Notes under the pieces: model-generated
Database searches by the model: none
Told to the model about the DNA's origin: nothing
Seen by the model: the letters and a program-made list of their open reading frames with translations, nothing else
Translations under genes and position numbers: made by a program
Assembly (NCBI GenBank): GCA_021803085.1
Contig: JAJZMD010000212.1
Span: 1-54,101, forward strand
Length of the DNA: 54,101 nucleotides
Direction: 5' to 3'
From: Actinomycetes bacterium
GTDB taxonomy: Bacteria; Actinomycetota; Acidimicrobiia; Acidimicrobiales; RAAP-2
Shown here: positions 34,632-43,120 of the stretch, piece by piece
Layout: every line of letters begins with the position of its first letter
Position numbering within the stretch: the first letter of the stretch is position 1

Positions 34632-35207
34632 ATGGCGGACCGGGCCAGATTCGCAGAGCAGGCGATGGAGCACATGACCGCCCTGTACAGCGCAGCGCTC
34701 CGGATGACGCGCAACCCGGCGGACGCCGAGGACCTCGTCCAGGAGACCTACCTCAGGGCGTACCGGTCGTTCGACTCCTTCACCGAAGGCACGAACCTGA
34801 AGGCCTGGCTCTACCGCATCCTCACGAACACCTACATCAACTCCTATCGCGCCGCCAAGCGCCGCCCCGAGGTGAGCGACGTCGAGGACGTGGAGGACCT
34901 GTACCTCTATCACCGCCTCTCGCCGGAGCAGGGCTTCGGCCGGAGCGCCGAGGAGGAGGCGCTCGCCGGCTTCACGGACGAGGAGGTGAAGGAGGCGATC
35001 GAGGCGCTCCCGGAGGCGTTCCGGATCGCCGTGCTCCTCGCGGACGTCGAGGGCTTCAGCTACAAGGAGATCGCGGACATCACCGAGGTCCCGATCGGGA
35101 CGGTGATGAGCCGCATCCACCGGGGAAGAAGAGCTCTGCAGAAGACGTTGGCAGGATTCGCGCAGTCGCGGGGCCTCGTGGCTGCGGGCCCTGCGACGGC
35201 GCCGTGA
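34632..35207 (+). CDS. ECF sigma factor, SigR/SigH-like
   Basis: This 191-residue ECF sigma factor has region 2 ([28 protein letters not shown] in blocks, [21 protein letters not shown]) and region 4 ([40 protein letters not shown]). The next gene encodes a zinc-type anti-sigma factor, the SigR-RsrA/SigH-RshA arrangement that answers disulfide stress in actinobacteria. The window also encodes a thiol-redox cassette and ClpC, which are plausible targets, but no matching promoter was identified. The start at ATG 34632 is supported by the leaderless box. Confidence 0.92.
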   Translation: MADRARFAEQAMEHMTALYSAALRMTRNPADAEDLVQETYLRAYRSFDSFTEGTNLKAWLYRILTNTYINSYRAAKRRPEVSDVEDVEDLYLYHRLSPEQGFGRSAEEEALAGFTDEEVKEAIEALPEAFRIAVLLADVEGFSYKEIADITEVPIGTVMSRIHRGRRALQKTLAGFAQSRGLVAAGPATAP

Positions 35208-35264
35208 TCCGCGGCGGGGGGCGGGAGCCGGCAGCGGCCCCCGCGAGGAACTGACAGGAGACCG

Positions 35265-35579
35265 ATGGTGGCCCACGATGGACGAGGGGGGTGCGGGGAC
35301 TACGCATCGTACGTGGACTGCGCGGAGGCGGTCCGCCAGCTCTACGTGTACCTCGACGGGGAGCTGACCGACGACCGGCGCCTGGAGATCGCGGCACACC
35401 TGGACGAGTGCGGTCCGTGCGCCGACGCGGCGGGGTTCGAGGCGGAGCTGCGGGCCGTCATCTCGAGCCGTTGCAAGGACCGTGTGCCGGACTCGCTGAT
35501 CGCGCGCGTCGCCTCGGCGATCGCCGCGGAGGAGGCGTGCCGGGGGTCGGGAGCCGCCCCGTCGTCGGCGCCGGCATGA
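35265..35579 (+). CDS. Zinc-binding anti-sigma factor, RsrA-like
   Basis: This 104-residue protein has the ZAS motif H45-x3-C49-x2-C52 (AAHLDECGPC) and upstream cysteines at 10 and 19, one of which probably completes the zinc site. Oxidation to disulfides would release zinc and free the sigma factor. Two more cysteines (70 and 92) lie towards the C-terminus. ATG 35265 follows a good acaggaga ribosome site. It lies 57 bp after the sigma gene and overlaps the next start by 4 bp (ATGA). Confidence 0.9.
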   Translation: MVAHDGRGGCGDYASYVDCAEAVRQLYVYLDGELTDDRRLEIAAHLDECGPCADAAGFEAELRAVISSRCKDRVPDSLIARVASAIAAEEACRGSGAAPSSAPA

Positions 35580-36772
35580 GCGCCCCACTCCCCGAGCCTG
35601 TGGACGCCGATCGCGACGGGGGCCGGTACGGCCCCCGGGATCCCGGGCTCGTCGACTGGCGCGTGGCGGAACGGGTCGCGGCCTGGGCGATCGCCCGGCG
35701 CTCCCCGGGTGTCCGGTATGACGCGGACGAGCTCTCGCGGTCGTTCGCCGCCGCGACCGCCAAGGCCGAGGAGCTCGTCGCCGCCTCGACCGGCTGGCAC
35801 GCCCCCACGCCGGCCCGATCGGTCGTCACGGATCGCCTGGGCTGGGCGCGGGCGAACGTCGCCTCCTTCCAGCGCCTGCTCACGCCTGCGCTCGCGAAGT
35901 TCGAACGTCGGCGGGAGGAGCGGCGGGAGGAGCGACGACGCTCGGCTGCACGGCCCGCCTGGCTCGTCGACCTCCCCGAGCCCATTGCCGCCAGGGTCGC
36001 CGGAGCGGGCCGCTCGGCGAGCGGGGCGCAGCTCGGCGCGGTGCTCGCCTGGATGTCGACCCGGGTCCTCGGGCAGTACGACCTGCTGCTCACCGAGGAG
36101 ATGGCCGACGACCAGGACCTCTTGTACTACGTCGGGCCCAACGTCGTGGACCTCGAGCAGCGCCACGGGTTCGCTCCCGAGGAGTTCCGGCTGTGGCTGG
36201 CGCTCCACGAGGTCACCCACCGCTGCCAGTTCACGGCCGTTCCGTGGCTCCGCGGCTACTTCCTGTCGCTCGTGGACAGGGCGATCGAGCCGTTCCAGGC
36301 GGACCCGGGACGCCTGGCCGAGATGGTCCGACGCACGGCAGAGCAGCTCCGGTCGCGCAAGAGCCCGTTCGACGACGCGGGTGTGCTCGGCATCGTGGCG
36401 AGCGAGTCGCAGCTCGAGGCGATCCGGAGCCTCCAGGCGATGATGAGCCTCCTCGAGGGGCACGGCGACGTGACGATGGACCGGGCGGGCGCTGCAGAGG
36501 TGCCCGGAGCCGCCCGCTTCAGCCAGGTGCTGCGCGAGCGCAGGCAGTCCGTGAAGGGGCCGGCGAAGGTGTTGCAGCAGGTGCTCGGGCTCGAGGCCAA
36601 GCTGCGGCAGTACCAGCAGGGAGAGGAGTTCATCAGGGCTGCCGAGGCGCGCGGCGGACGGGACCTCTTCGACCGGGTCTGGCGCGGACCCGAATGGCTT
36701 CCGACGCTCGCAGAGATCCGCGAGCCGGAGCTGTGGATCTCTCGCGTGGAGGCGACGCGGGACGGCGGGTGA
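35576..36772 (+). CDS. Zinc-dependent metalloprotease-like protein (DUF2342)
   Basis: This 398-residue protein has the zincin motif in LALHEVTHRCQFTAVPWL and downstream acidic residues (about 265-285, SESQLEAIRSLQAMMSLLEGHGD) that would supply the third ligand. A basic EERREERRR stretch is near residue 120. Some relatives are annotated as associated with coenzyme F420 biosynthesis. The mycobacterial positional counterpart is Rv3626c, directly upstream of tilS and hpt as here. Its stop overlaps tilS (GTGA). The substrate is unknown. Confidence 0.87.
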   Translation: MSAPLPEPVDADRDGGRYGPRDPGLVDWRVAERVAAWAIARRSPGVRYDADELSRSFAAATAKAEELVAASTGWHAPTPARSVVTDRLGWARANVASFQRLLTPALAKFERRREERREERRRSAARPAWLVDLPEPIAARVAGAGRSASGAQLGAVLAWMSTRVLGQYDLLLTEEMADDQDLLYYVGPNVVDLEQRHGFAPEEFRLWLALHEVTHRCQFTAVPWLRGYFLSLVDRAIEPFQADPGRLAEMVRRTAEQLRSRKSPFDDAGVLGIVASESQLEAIRSLQAMMSLLEGHGDVTMDRAGAAEVPGAARFSQVLRERRQSVKGPAKVLQQVLGLEAKLRQYQQGEEFIRAAEARGGRDLFDRVWRGPEWLPTLAEIREPELWISRVEATRDGG

Positions 36773-37818
36773 CGGATCCCGCGGTCCCCCGGGCGATCGC
36801 AGGCGACGGCCTCGCGGGGAGCCTCCTTCCTCGCTGCAACTTCCCGCCCGCCGCCTCGCCTCTCACCTGTGCCGTCTCGGGCGGACCCGATTCCCTCGCC
36901 CTGCTCGTCCTCTCGACGCTCGCCGGCTGCCGTGTGACCGTGGTCCATGTGGACCACGGGCTGCGCGTGGGCTCGGCCGGCGAGGCCGATCTCGTCGCAG
37001 CGGCCTCAGCGTCGTTCGGCGCGTCGTTCCGAGGCGTACGCGTCCAGGTCACGCCGGGCCCGAACCTCGAGGCCCGGGCGCGGGCGGCTCGCTTCGCATC
37101 GCTGCCTTCTGGAGTCGCCACCGGCCACACGATGGACGACCAGGCCGAGACCGTCCTGTGCAACCTGCTGCGCGGTGCGGGCCCCGACGGCCTCGCGGGG
37201 ATGAGGCCGGGCCACGAGCACCCGCTGCTCGCGCTGAGGAGATCCGAGACGCGTGCGGTGTGCGAGGAGGCGGGCCTTCGCTGGGTCGAAGATCCCACCA
37301 ACGACGATCCGCGCCACCTCAGAAACCGCGTCCGCCACGAGCTGCTGCCGTTGTGCGCCGAGCTCGCGGGGAGAGATCCCGTCCCGCTCCTCGCACGCCT
37401 TGCACAGCTCGCCGCACTGGACTCCGGTTTCCTCGCCGACCTCGCTGCGGAGATCGTGCCCGACCCCACGGTCGCCCGGGACGTGGCCCTGGCGCCCGAA
37501 CCCCTCGCAGGCCGCGCGATCAGGCGCTGGCTGCGCGAGCTCGGGGCCACTCCCGGCTCGGGGGGGAGGCCTTCGGCCGTTCCCGGCCCGGACCGCCAGC
37601 CGCCCTCGCTCGCCGACGTCCGGCGCGTCCTGGTGGTGGCAGCCGGGGGAGCGGTGGGCACCGAGCTCGCGGGCGGATGGCGCGTCCGGCGGTCGAGGGG
37701 CCGGCTGGTCGCGACGCCGCCAGCCGTGCCAGCCGCGCCAGCCGCGCCAGCCGCGCCAGCGTGCGACGCGCCTGACGAGGAGCCGGGGAAGGCCGCCGTG
37801 CGCGATGTCGAGCACTAA
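36769..37818 (+). CDS. tilS: tRNA(Ile)-lysidine synthase
   Basis: This 349-residue enzyme converts the wobble C34 of tRNA-Ile(CAU) to lysidine. The PP-loop is CAVSGGPDSLALL, and VHVDHGLR, GHTMDDQAET, LLRGAGPDGLAGM and the conserved NDDPRHLRNRVRHELLP are present. GTG 36769 overlaps the previous stop. The C-terminal region is short and ends in a Pro/Ala repeat (gccagccgc-like units at 37721-37762). The hpt -10 box overlaps its TAA stop. Confidence 0.93.
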   Translation: MTDPAVPRAIAGDGLAGSLLPRCNFPPAASPLTCAVSGGPDSLALLVLSTLAGCRVTVVHVDHGLRVGSAGEADLVAAASASFGASFRGVRVQVTPGPNLEARARAARFASLPSGVATGHTMDDQAETVLCNLLRGAGPDGLAGMRPGHEHPLLALRRSETRAVCEEAGLRWVEDPTNDDPRHLRNRVRHELLPLCAELAGRDPVPLLARLAQLAALDSGFLADLAAEIVPDPTVARDVALAPEPLAGRAIRRWLRELGATPGSGGRPSAVPGPDRQPPSLADVRRVLVVAAGGAVGTELAGGWRVRRSRGRLVATPPAVPAAPAAPAAPACDAPDEEPGKAAVRDVEH

Positions 37819-37821
37819 GGT
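37816..37821 (+). promoter_or_regulatory. -10 box of hpt (leaderless)
   Basis: TAAGGT overlaps the tilS stop codon and ends 7 nt before the hpt ATG at 37829. Confidence 0.45.
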
Positions 37822-37828
37822 GCCGCCG

Positions 37829-38458
37829 ATGACGACGGGGGCCGCGATGCCGATGACGACGGGCGACACGGGGGGTACCGGCGCGGGGAGGGAGGCGGGG
37901 GACGTCCCCGTCTGGGCGCGGCCCACGGTCGGCCCGATCCTCGTGACTGCCGAGGAGATCGCCGCCAAGGTCTCCGAGCTCGGCAAGCGGATCACCGAGG
38001 ACTTCGAGGACGACCCGCCCCTGCTCGTGGGGGTGCTGAAGGGCGCGATGCTCTTCATGAGCGACCTGTGCCGGGCGATCGAGCTGCCGGTGGAGGTCGA
38101 CTTCATGGCGGTCTCCTCGTACGGGAACGCCACTCAGTCTTCGGGCGTCGTGCGCATCGTGAAGGACCTGGACGCCGAGCTGACCGGTCGGCGCGTGCTC
38201 GTCGTCGAGGACATCATCGACAGCGGTCTCACGCTGAACTACCTGAGCCGCTACCTCCGCGCCAGGCATCCTGCGTCGGTCGACGTGTGCGCCCTGCTCG
38301 TGAAGGAGGGCGAGCAACGGGTGGACCTCGACCTCCGCTACGTCGGCTTCACCATCCCCTCGGAGTTCGTCGTCGGTTACGGGCTCGACGCCGCCGAGCG
38401 GTACCGGAACCTGTCGGGGGTGCACGCCTTCCGGATCGGTTCGGAGGGGACGGGTTGA
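37829..38458 (+). CDS. hpt: Hypoxanthine phosphoribosyltransferase
   Basis: This 209-residue salvage enzyme makes IMP and GMP from hypoxanthine/guanine and PRPP. It has [13 protein letters not shown], the [11 protein letters not shown] flexible loop, the PRPP motif [14 protein letters not shown] and VGYGLD near the end. About 30 Gly/Thr-rich residues precede the core, so an internal start is possible, but the leaderless box favours ATG 37829. In most actinobacteria ftsH follows; here folE comes next after 67 bp. Confidence 0.94.
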   Translation: MTTGAAMPMTTGDTGGTGAGREAGDVPVWARPTVGPILVTAEEIAAKVSELGKRITEDFEDDPPLLVGVLKGAMLFMSDLCRAIELPVEVDFMAVSSYGNATQSSGVVRIVKDLDAELTGRRVLVVEDIIDSGLTLNYLSRYLRARHPASVDVCALLVKEGEQRVDLDLRYVGFTIPSEFVVGYGLDAAERYRNLSGVHAFRIGSEGTG

Positions 38459-38525
38459 CCGGGCAGCCGGTAGGCGAGCAGGGTGGACGTCCTCGAACGC
38501 CCGTACATGCGGCGGTTGGCGCCGG

Positions 38526-39095
38526 ATGAGCGTCGACACCGAACGGGTCATGGCCGCCGTCCGCGAGCTCTTGGCCGGGATCGGCGAGGACCCCGATCGC
38601 GAGGGCCTGCGTGAGACGCCTCGCCGTGTCGCCTCGATGTTCGAGGAGCTGTCCGGCGGGATCGACGAAGACCCGGGCCACCACCTGACGGTGACGTTCG
38701 CAGCGGAGCACGACGAGATGGTGATGGTGCGCGACATCCGCTTCGCGTCGTTCTGCGAGCACCACCTGGTGCCGTTCATCGGACGGGCCCACGTCGCCTA
38801 CATCCCGGCCGAGGACGGCCGCATCACGGGGCTGTCCAAGCTCGCCCGCCTGGTCGACGGCTACGCGCGGCGGCTGCAGGTCCAAGAGCGCATGACCACG
38901 CAGATCGCGGAGGCGATCGAGAAGGCGCTGGCGCCCCGGGGAGTGCTCGTCGTGGTCGAGGCGGAGCACCTCTGCATGTCGATGCGCGGGGTGAAGAAGC
39001 CCGGCGCGCTGACCGTCACCTCGTCGGTTCGCGGGCTCTTCCGCCGCGACGCCGCGACCCGCGCCGAGGCGATGCAGTTCATCCGCGGAGGCTGA
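38526..39095 (+). CDS. folE: GTP cyclohydrolase I
   Basis: This 189-residue enzyme converts GTP to 7,8-dihydroneopterin triphosphate, the first step of folate synthesis. The zinc ligands Cys77 and His80 ([10 protein letters not shown]) and Cys150 (EHLCMSMRG) are intact, as are GLSKLAR and RLQVQERMT. The length is typical. It opens the folate run folE-folP-(pseudo-DSP)-folB-folK. No strong ribosome site precedes ATG 38526. Confidence 0.96.
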   Translation: MSVDTERVMAAVRELLAGIGEDPDREGLRETPRRVASMFEELSGGIDEDPGHHLTVTFAAEHDEMVMVRDIRFASFCEHHLVPFIGRAHVAYIPAEDGRITGLSKLARLVDGYARRLQVQERMTTQIAEAIEKALAPRGVLVVVEAEHLCMSMRGVKKPGALTVTSSVRGLFRRDAATRAEAMQFIRGG

Positions 39096-39133
39096 CCGCC
39101 GCGACGGCGGGGCCGGGAGAGGGCCGGTTGGCC

Positions 39134-39139
39134 TACGCT
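39134..39139 (+). promoter_or_regulatory. -10 box of folP operon (leaderless)
   Basis: TACGCT ends 9 nt before ATG 39149, with no Shine-Dalgarno. It argues for 39149 over the upstream in-frame TTG at 39128. Confidence 0.45.
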
Positions 39140-39148
39140 ACGGCTCCG

Positions 39149-39958
39149 ATGGCAAAGGTGACGGACCGCCCTCTCGTGATGGGGATCCTGAATGTCACCC
39201 CCGATTCCTTCTCCGACGGCGGCCGGTTCCTGCGGCATGCCGACGCGATCGCACGCGGGGAGCAGATGGTCGTCGAGGGAGCGGACATCGTCGACGTGGG
39301 CGGCGAGTCCTCGCGGCCCGGTGCGGAGCCGGTCGAGGAGCAAGAGGAGCTCCGCCGCGTGCTCCCGGTCGTCGGGCAGCTCTCCCGCGCCGTCCGCGTG
39401 TCGGTGGACACGACCAAGCCCGCGGTCGCCCGCGCGGCCGTCGCCGCGGGGGCGTCGATGGTGAACGACGTGTCCGGGGGTCTCTGGCCGGTTGCGGCTG
39501 AGCTCGGCGCCGCCTGGGTGTCGATGCACCGGCGCGGCACGCCGCAGACCATGCAGGGGCTCACGGACTACGACGACGTCGTGAGCGAAGTCCACGACCA
39601 CGTGCTCGGTGCCGCGGAGAGGGCGCGCCGCGCGGGGATCGCCGAGGTGTGGGTGGATCCGGGCATCGGGTTCGCCAAGACCGCGGAGCAGAACGTCTTG
39701 CTGCTCGCCTCTCTGCCCGAGCTCGCCGTTGCGGCGCACGCCGCCGGTGCGAAGGTGCTCGTGGGCACGAGCCGCAAGACCTTCCTCGGCCGCTTCGGCG
39801 CGCTCGCGCCGGACCGGCCGCTCGGCGAGGGCGACCGGCTCGACGCCTCGCTCGCGACGGCCGTGTGGGCCATGGTCGCCGGCGCGGGGATGGTGCGTGT
39901 CCACGACGTCGCCGACACCGTGCACGCGGCGGCGCTCGTCGCCGAGAGCCCGTCATGA
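39149..39958 (+). CDS. folP: Dihydropteroate synthase
   Basis: This 269-residue TIM-barrel enzyme joins para-aminobenzoate to the pterin. It has MGILNVTPDSFSDGG, VDVGGESSRPGAEP, VSVDTTKP, MVNDVSGG, DPGIGFAKT and GTSRKTFLG, all intact, so it is the active FolP1 rather than the FolP2 paralogue. Its stop overlaps the following start as ATGA. The sulfonamide-contact residues look ordinary. Confidence 0.95.
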   Translation: MAKVTDRPLVMGILNVTPDSFSDGGRFLRHADAIARGEQMVVEGADIVDVGGESSRPGAEPVEEQEELRRVLPVVGQLSRAVRVSVDTTKPAVARAAVAAGASMVNDVSGGLWPVAAELGAAWVSMHRRGTPQTMQGLTDYDDVVSEVHDHVLGAAERARRAGIAEVWVDPGIGFAKTAEQNVLLLASLPELAVAAHAAGAKVLVGTSRKTFLGRFGALAPDRPLGEGDRLDASLATAVWAMVAGAGMVRVHDVADTVHAAALVAESPS

Positions 39959-40467
39959 GAGGCAAATGGGCCGCCGGAATCCCGCCGCGCAACTTCACCT
40001 GGGTGATCCGCGACCACCTGGCGTTGAGCGAGCGCCCCGGGGGCTTCGCCCCCAACCACCGCCGGGTCCGCCGCACCGAGGAGCTGATCTGGCTCCGGGC
40101 CCAGGGCTTCACGCGGATCGTCTCACTGCTGCCGTCGCAGCACAACCTCCACGCCTACGACGACGAGCACATCGCGCACGCTCATTTTCCGTTGGTGCCA
40201 GGGGCGGACCCGCGGCCGGCGCTCACCGACTGCTACCACGACCTCGACGCGGCGATCCGCGGCGGCGAGCGGGTCCTCGTCCACCGAGAGGAGCTCGGCG
40301 ACCGGGTCATGGGAGTCGCCGCCGGGTTCCTCGTCTGGACCGGGCGGGTCCCCTCCGAGCCCAAGGCGATCTCCCTGGTGGAGCAGCTCCTCGGCCGCCA
40401 GATGGGCACGGCCGGTCGGGAGCTGGTGGTCGCCGCCGCCGCCCTCCCGCCGCGCCAACCGGTGTGA
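39955..40467 (+). CDS. Dual-specificity phosphatase-like protein lacking the catalytic Cys
   Basis: This 170-residue protein has the tyrosine/dual-specificity phosphatase fold. EELIWLRAQGFTRIVSLLP and AHFPLVPGADPRPAL lead to the P-loop position VLVHREELGDRV at 107-118. The HCx5R signature would need Cys at 111 but has Arg; the distal Arg117 and the helix after it are kept. It is therefore predicted inactive as a cysteine phosphatase. It is coupled on both sides to folP (ATGA) and folB (GTGA), so it is expressed with the folate enzymes. Its role may be to bind a phosphorylated pterin or a partner (inference). Confidence 0.8.
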   Translation: MRGKWAAGIPPRNFTWVIRDHLALSERPGGFAPNHRRVRRTEELIWLRAQGFTRIVSLLPSQHNLHAYDDEHIAHAHFPLVPGADPRPALTDCYHDLDAAIRGGERVLVHREELGDRVMGVAAGFLVWTGRVPSEPKAISLVEQLLGRQMGTAGRELVVAAAALPPRQPV

Positions 40468-40844
40468 CCCGGGTCCCGTCGACAGGCCGCATCGAGATCC
40501 GGGACCTCCGGGCCCTCGGCCTGCACGGGGTGCTCCCGCACGAGCGCGAGCGCGCGCAGCCCTTCAGCGTCGACCTCGACGTGCACGTCGACATGTCGGC
40601 CGCCGCCGCGTCGGACGCGCTGGCCGACACGGTCGACTACGGCGCGCTCGTGCAGCAGGTCGCGCAGGTCGTCTCCGGGACCTCCTTCTCCCTCTTGGAG
40701 GCGCTCGCCGCCGCGATCTGCCGGCGCGTGCTCGACGACCCCCGCGTGGCGCGCGTCGAGGTCGTCGTGCGCAAGATGCGACCCCCCGTCGACGTGGACG
40801 TGGGCTCGATCGGGGTCCGCGTGGTCGATGTGCGCCGCACCTGA
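40464..40844 (+). CDS. folB: Dihydroneopterin aldolase
   Basis: This 126-residue enzyme cleaves 7,8-dihydroneopterin to 6-hydroxymethyl-dihydropterin. It has IEIRDLRALGLHGVLPHERERAQPF (in two blocks; conserved Glu around the substrate), TVDYGALVQQV and SFSLLEALAAAIC, with the catalytic Lys in VVVRKMRPP. GTG 40464 overlaps the preceding stop, and its end overlaps folK by 17 bp. Confidence 0.94.
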   Translation: MTRVPSTGRIEIRDLRALGLHGVLPHERERAQPFSVDLDVHVDMSAAAASDALADTVDYGALVQQVAQVVSGTSFSLLEALAAAICRRVLDDPRVARVEVVVRKMRPPVDVDVGSIGVRVVDVRRT

Positions 40845-41319
40845 GCGCCTCGACCCGGCGCGGCGGGCCTTCATCGGCCTCGGCTCGAACCTCGGCGACC
40901 GGAGGGCCGAGCTCGCGCGTGCGGTGGCGGGCCTCGTCGAGGCCGGTGACGTGACCGCGGTCTCGCCCCTCTACGAGACCGAGCCGGTCGGGGGTCCCGA
41001 GGGGCAGCTCCCCTACCTGAACGTCGTCGTCGAGCTGTGGACGAGCGACGACGCGCGTGCGCTCCTCGATCGCTGCCGCGCGCTCGAGGCGGTCGCGCGC
41101 CGGGTCCGCGCCGAGCGGTTCGGTCCGCGGACGCTCGACTCCGACGTGCTCCTCGTCGGCGACGACGAGATCGAGGAGCCCGATCTCAGCGTTCCGCATC
41201 CGCGGATGTGGTTGCGGAGGTTCGTGCTCGCGCCGCTGGCAGATCTCGCCCCGGAGCTCGTCCCGCCCGGCGCGCTGGAGCGGGCTGTGGGCGCTGTGCG
41301 GCGGATCGGTAGACTCTGA
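40828..41319 (+). CDS. folK: HPPK, 6-hydroxymethyl-7,8-dihydropterin pyrophosphokinase
   Basis: This 163-residue kinase has AFIGLGSNLGDRRAEL, SPLYETEPVGGPEGQLPYLN, RFGPRTLDSDVLLVGD and the VPHPRMWLRRFVLAPLADL signature. It transfers pyrophosphate from ATP to the pterin, just before the FolP reaction. The start overlaps folB. It ends the folate run; a possible -10 (TAGACT) for the next gene lies in its last codons. Confidence 0.95.
   Translation: MCAAPERLDPARRAFIGLGSNLGDRRAELARAVAGLVEAGDVTAVSPLYETEPVGGPEGQLPYLNVVVELWTSDDARALLDRCRALEAVARRVRAERFGPRTLDSDVLLVGDDEIEEPDLSVPHPRMWLRRFVLAPLADLAPELVPPGALERAVGAVRRIGRL
41310..41315 (+). promoter_or_regulatory. Possible -10 before DUF2520-panC-nadB
   Basis: TAGACT lies at the end of folK and would give a leader of about 65 nt before GTG 41388, which has a clear aaggag ribosome site. 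There is no good -35. Confidence 0.3.
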
Positions 41320-41387
41320 GCACCATCCCGATCGCCGCAGGCGACCGGCACCCGGGCAAAGGGGCTGGAACGCTGAAGGAGAAGTCG

Positions 41388-42206
41388 GTGCCAACCGTGA
41401 GGATCATCGGCCCTGGACGGGCGGGCCGCTCTTTCGCCCGTGCACTCTCGGAGGCCGGGTGGGACGTGCTCCCGCTTCTCGGGAGGGGAGACGACCTGGC
41501 CGACGCGGCGAGCGGCGTCGACGTCCTCGTGCTCGCCGTGCCCGACGACGCGATCGCCGAGGTCGCGCAGGCCGTCGGGCCGGACCGTTCGACGCCGGTC
41601 GTGCACCTCGCCGGTTCCCTCGGTCTCGGTGTGCTCGCTCCCCACCCGCGCCCCGCCGCGCTGCACCCCCTCGTCGCGCTGCCCGACCCCGACACCGGCG
41701 CCCGCCGGCTCCGGTCCGGGGTCACGTTCGCGGTCGCCGGGGACCCGATCGCCTCCGCCATGGCGGCGGCGCTCGGGGGGGACCGGGTCGAGGTCGCCGA
41801 CGACGTGCGCGCGGCTTACCACGCGGCCGCGTGCGTCGCCGCCAACCACGTGGTGGCCCTGCTCGGCCAGGTCGAGCGCATCGCCGGGGCGGCTGGGCTC
41901 CCGCTCGAGGCCTTCCTCCCGCTCGCCCGCGCGGCCGTCGACGACGCCGGCCGGCTGGGGCCGCGCCGGGCGCTCACCGGTCCCGCCGCACGCGGGGACT
42001 GGCAGACGCTCGCGCGGCACCTCGAGGCGATCCCCGAGGCCGATCGCTCCGCCTATCGGGCCGGGGTGGGGCTTGCGCTGCAGCTGACCGTCGGCGCGGA
42101 CGGGCGTGTCCCCGCCGCTCGCCCGGACTCGCTGGACGAGTCCCTTCCCGAACCGGCAGCGGCGCCTGCGCCGGCGCTGCCGACCGCCCCGACCGGGCGC
42201 TCCTGA
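41388..42206 (+). CDS. Rossmann-like DUF2520 oxidoreductase-like protein
   Basis: This 272-residue protein has an N-terminal NAD(P)-type Rossmann domain (VRIIGPGRAGRSFARAL, VLVLAVPDDAIAEVA) and a C-terminal DUF2520 helical domain (YHAAACVAANHVVALLGQVE, LTGPAARGD). It resembles ketopantoate/pyrroline-5-carboxylate reductases. The counterpart Rv3603c also precedes panC. A ketopantoate reductase (PanE-like) role would fit the pathway but is not proven. The tail is Pro/Ala-rich. It is 3 bp from panC. Confidence 0.87.
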   Translation: MPTVRIIGPGRAGRSFARALSEAGWDVLPLLGRGDDLADAASGVDVLVLAVPDDAIAEVAQAVGPDRSTPVVHLAGSLGLGVLAPHPRPAALHPLVALPDPDTGARRLRSGVTFAVAGDPIASAMAAALGGDRVEVADDVRAAYHAAACVAANHVVALLGQVERIAGAAGLPLEAFLPLARAAVDDAGRLGPRRALTGPAARGDWQTLARHLEAIPEADRSAYRAGVGLALQLTVGADGRVPAARPDSLDESLPEPAAAPAPALPTAPTGRS

Positions 42207-42209
42207 GCG

Positions 42210-43112
42210 GTGCAGGTCGTCGTCGAGCCGCCCGCCTTCCGTCGCGCCCTTTGCCGGGCGAGGGCGGAGGGCGAGCGCATCGGTCTCGTGCCCACGATGG
42301 GGTCGCTCCACGCGGGCCATCGCGCCCTCATGGCGCTCGCCGCGGCCGCGCACAGGCACGTGGCGGTCTCGATCTTCGTGAACCCGCTCCAATTCGACCG
42401 ACCGGAGGACCTCGCGGGCTACCCGCGGGACCTCGGGGCAGACCTGCGGGCGTGCGAGGAGGCGGGCGTCGCGACGGTCTTCGCGCCGAGCGACGCCGAC
42501 ATGCTCCCCTCCGGCACCGCGACCAGCGTGTCCGTCGCCGGCCTCGGGGACCGCTGGGAGGGGTCGTCCCGGCCGGGTCACCTCGCCGGGGTCGCGACCG
42601 TGGTGGCGAAGCTCTTCTCGCTGGCCGGACCGTGCGCCGCCTACTTCGGCGAGAAGGACTTCCAGCAGCTCGCGCTCGTGCGCCGCATGGCGGCGGACCT
42701 GTCGATGCCGGTCGAGGTGGTCGGATGCCCGACGGTCCGAGAGCCCGACGGGCTCGCGCTGTCCAGCCGGAACGCGCTCCTCTCTCCGGCCGAGCGACGG
42801 GCGGCGACCGTGCTGTGGCGTGCGCTGGAGGCCGGGCGGGCCGCGGTCGCCGAGGGAGAGGACCGCCCCGAGACGGTCGCCTCGGCCATGTCGGGCACGA
42901 TCACGGCCGAGCCGCTCGCGAGCGTGGACTACGCCGCGGCGGTCGACGCCGCCGACCTGACGGTGCCGGCGTCCCTGTCGCAGCCCGCGGCGCTGCGGCT
43001 CCTCGTCGCGGCGAGGATCGGATCGGTGCGGCTCATCGACAATTGCGCCGCGCCCCGGCCGGCGGAGCCGGTCGAAGACGATCGCGGGCTGACCGCGGCG
43101 CGGGCGTCCTGA
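42210..43112 (+). CDS. panC: Pantothenate synthetase
   Basis: This 300-residue enzyme joins pantoate and beta-alanine. It has GLVPTMGSLHAGHRAL (HIGH-type), VSIFVNPLQF, GEKDFQQLALVRRM, VREPDGLALSSRN and the C-terminal KMSK-like dimer region. The GTG start 42210 is 3 bp after DUF2520. In mycobacteria panD follows; here nadB does, and panD is not in the window. Confidence 0.95.
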   Translation: MQVVVEPPAFRRALCRARAEGERIGLVPTMGSLHAGHRALMALAAAAHRHVAVSIFVNPLQFDRPEDLAGYPRDLGADLRACEEAGVATVFAPSDADMLPSGTATSVSVAGLGDRWEGSSRPGHLAGVATVVAKLFSLAGPCAAYFGEKDFQQLALVRRMAADLSMPVEVVGCPTVREPDGLALSSRNALLSPAERRAATVLWRALEAGRAAVAEGEDRPETVASAMSGTITAEPLASVDYAAAVDAADLTVPASLSQPAALRLLVAARIGSVRLIDNCAAPRPAEPVEDDRGLTAARAS

Positions 43113-43120
43113 GGACGTTG

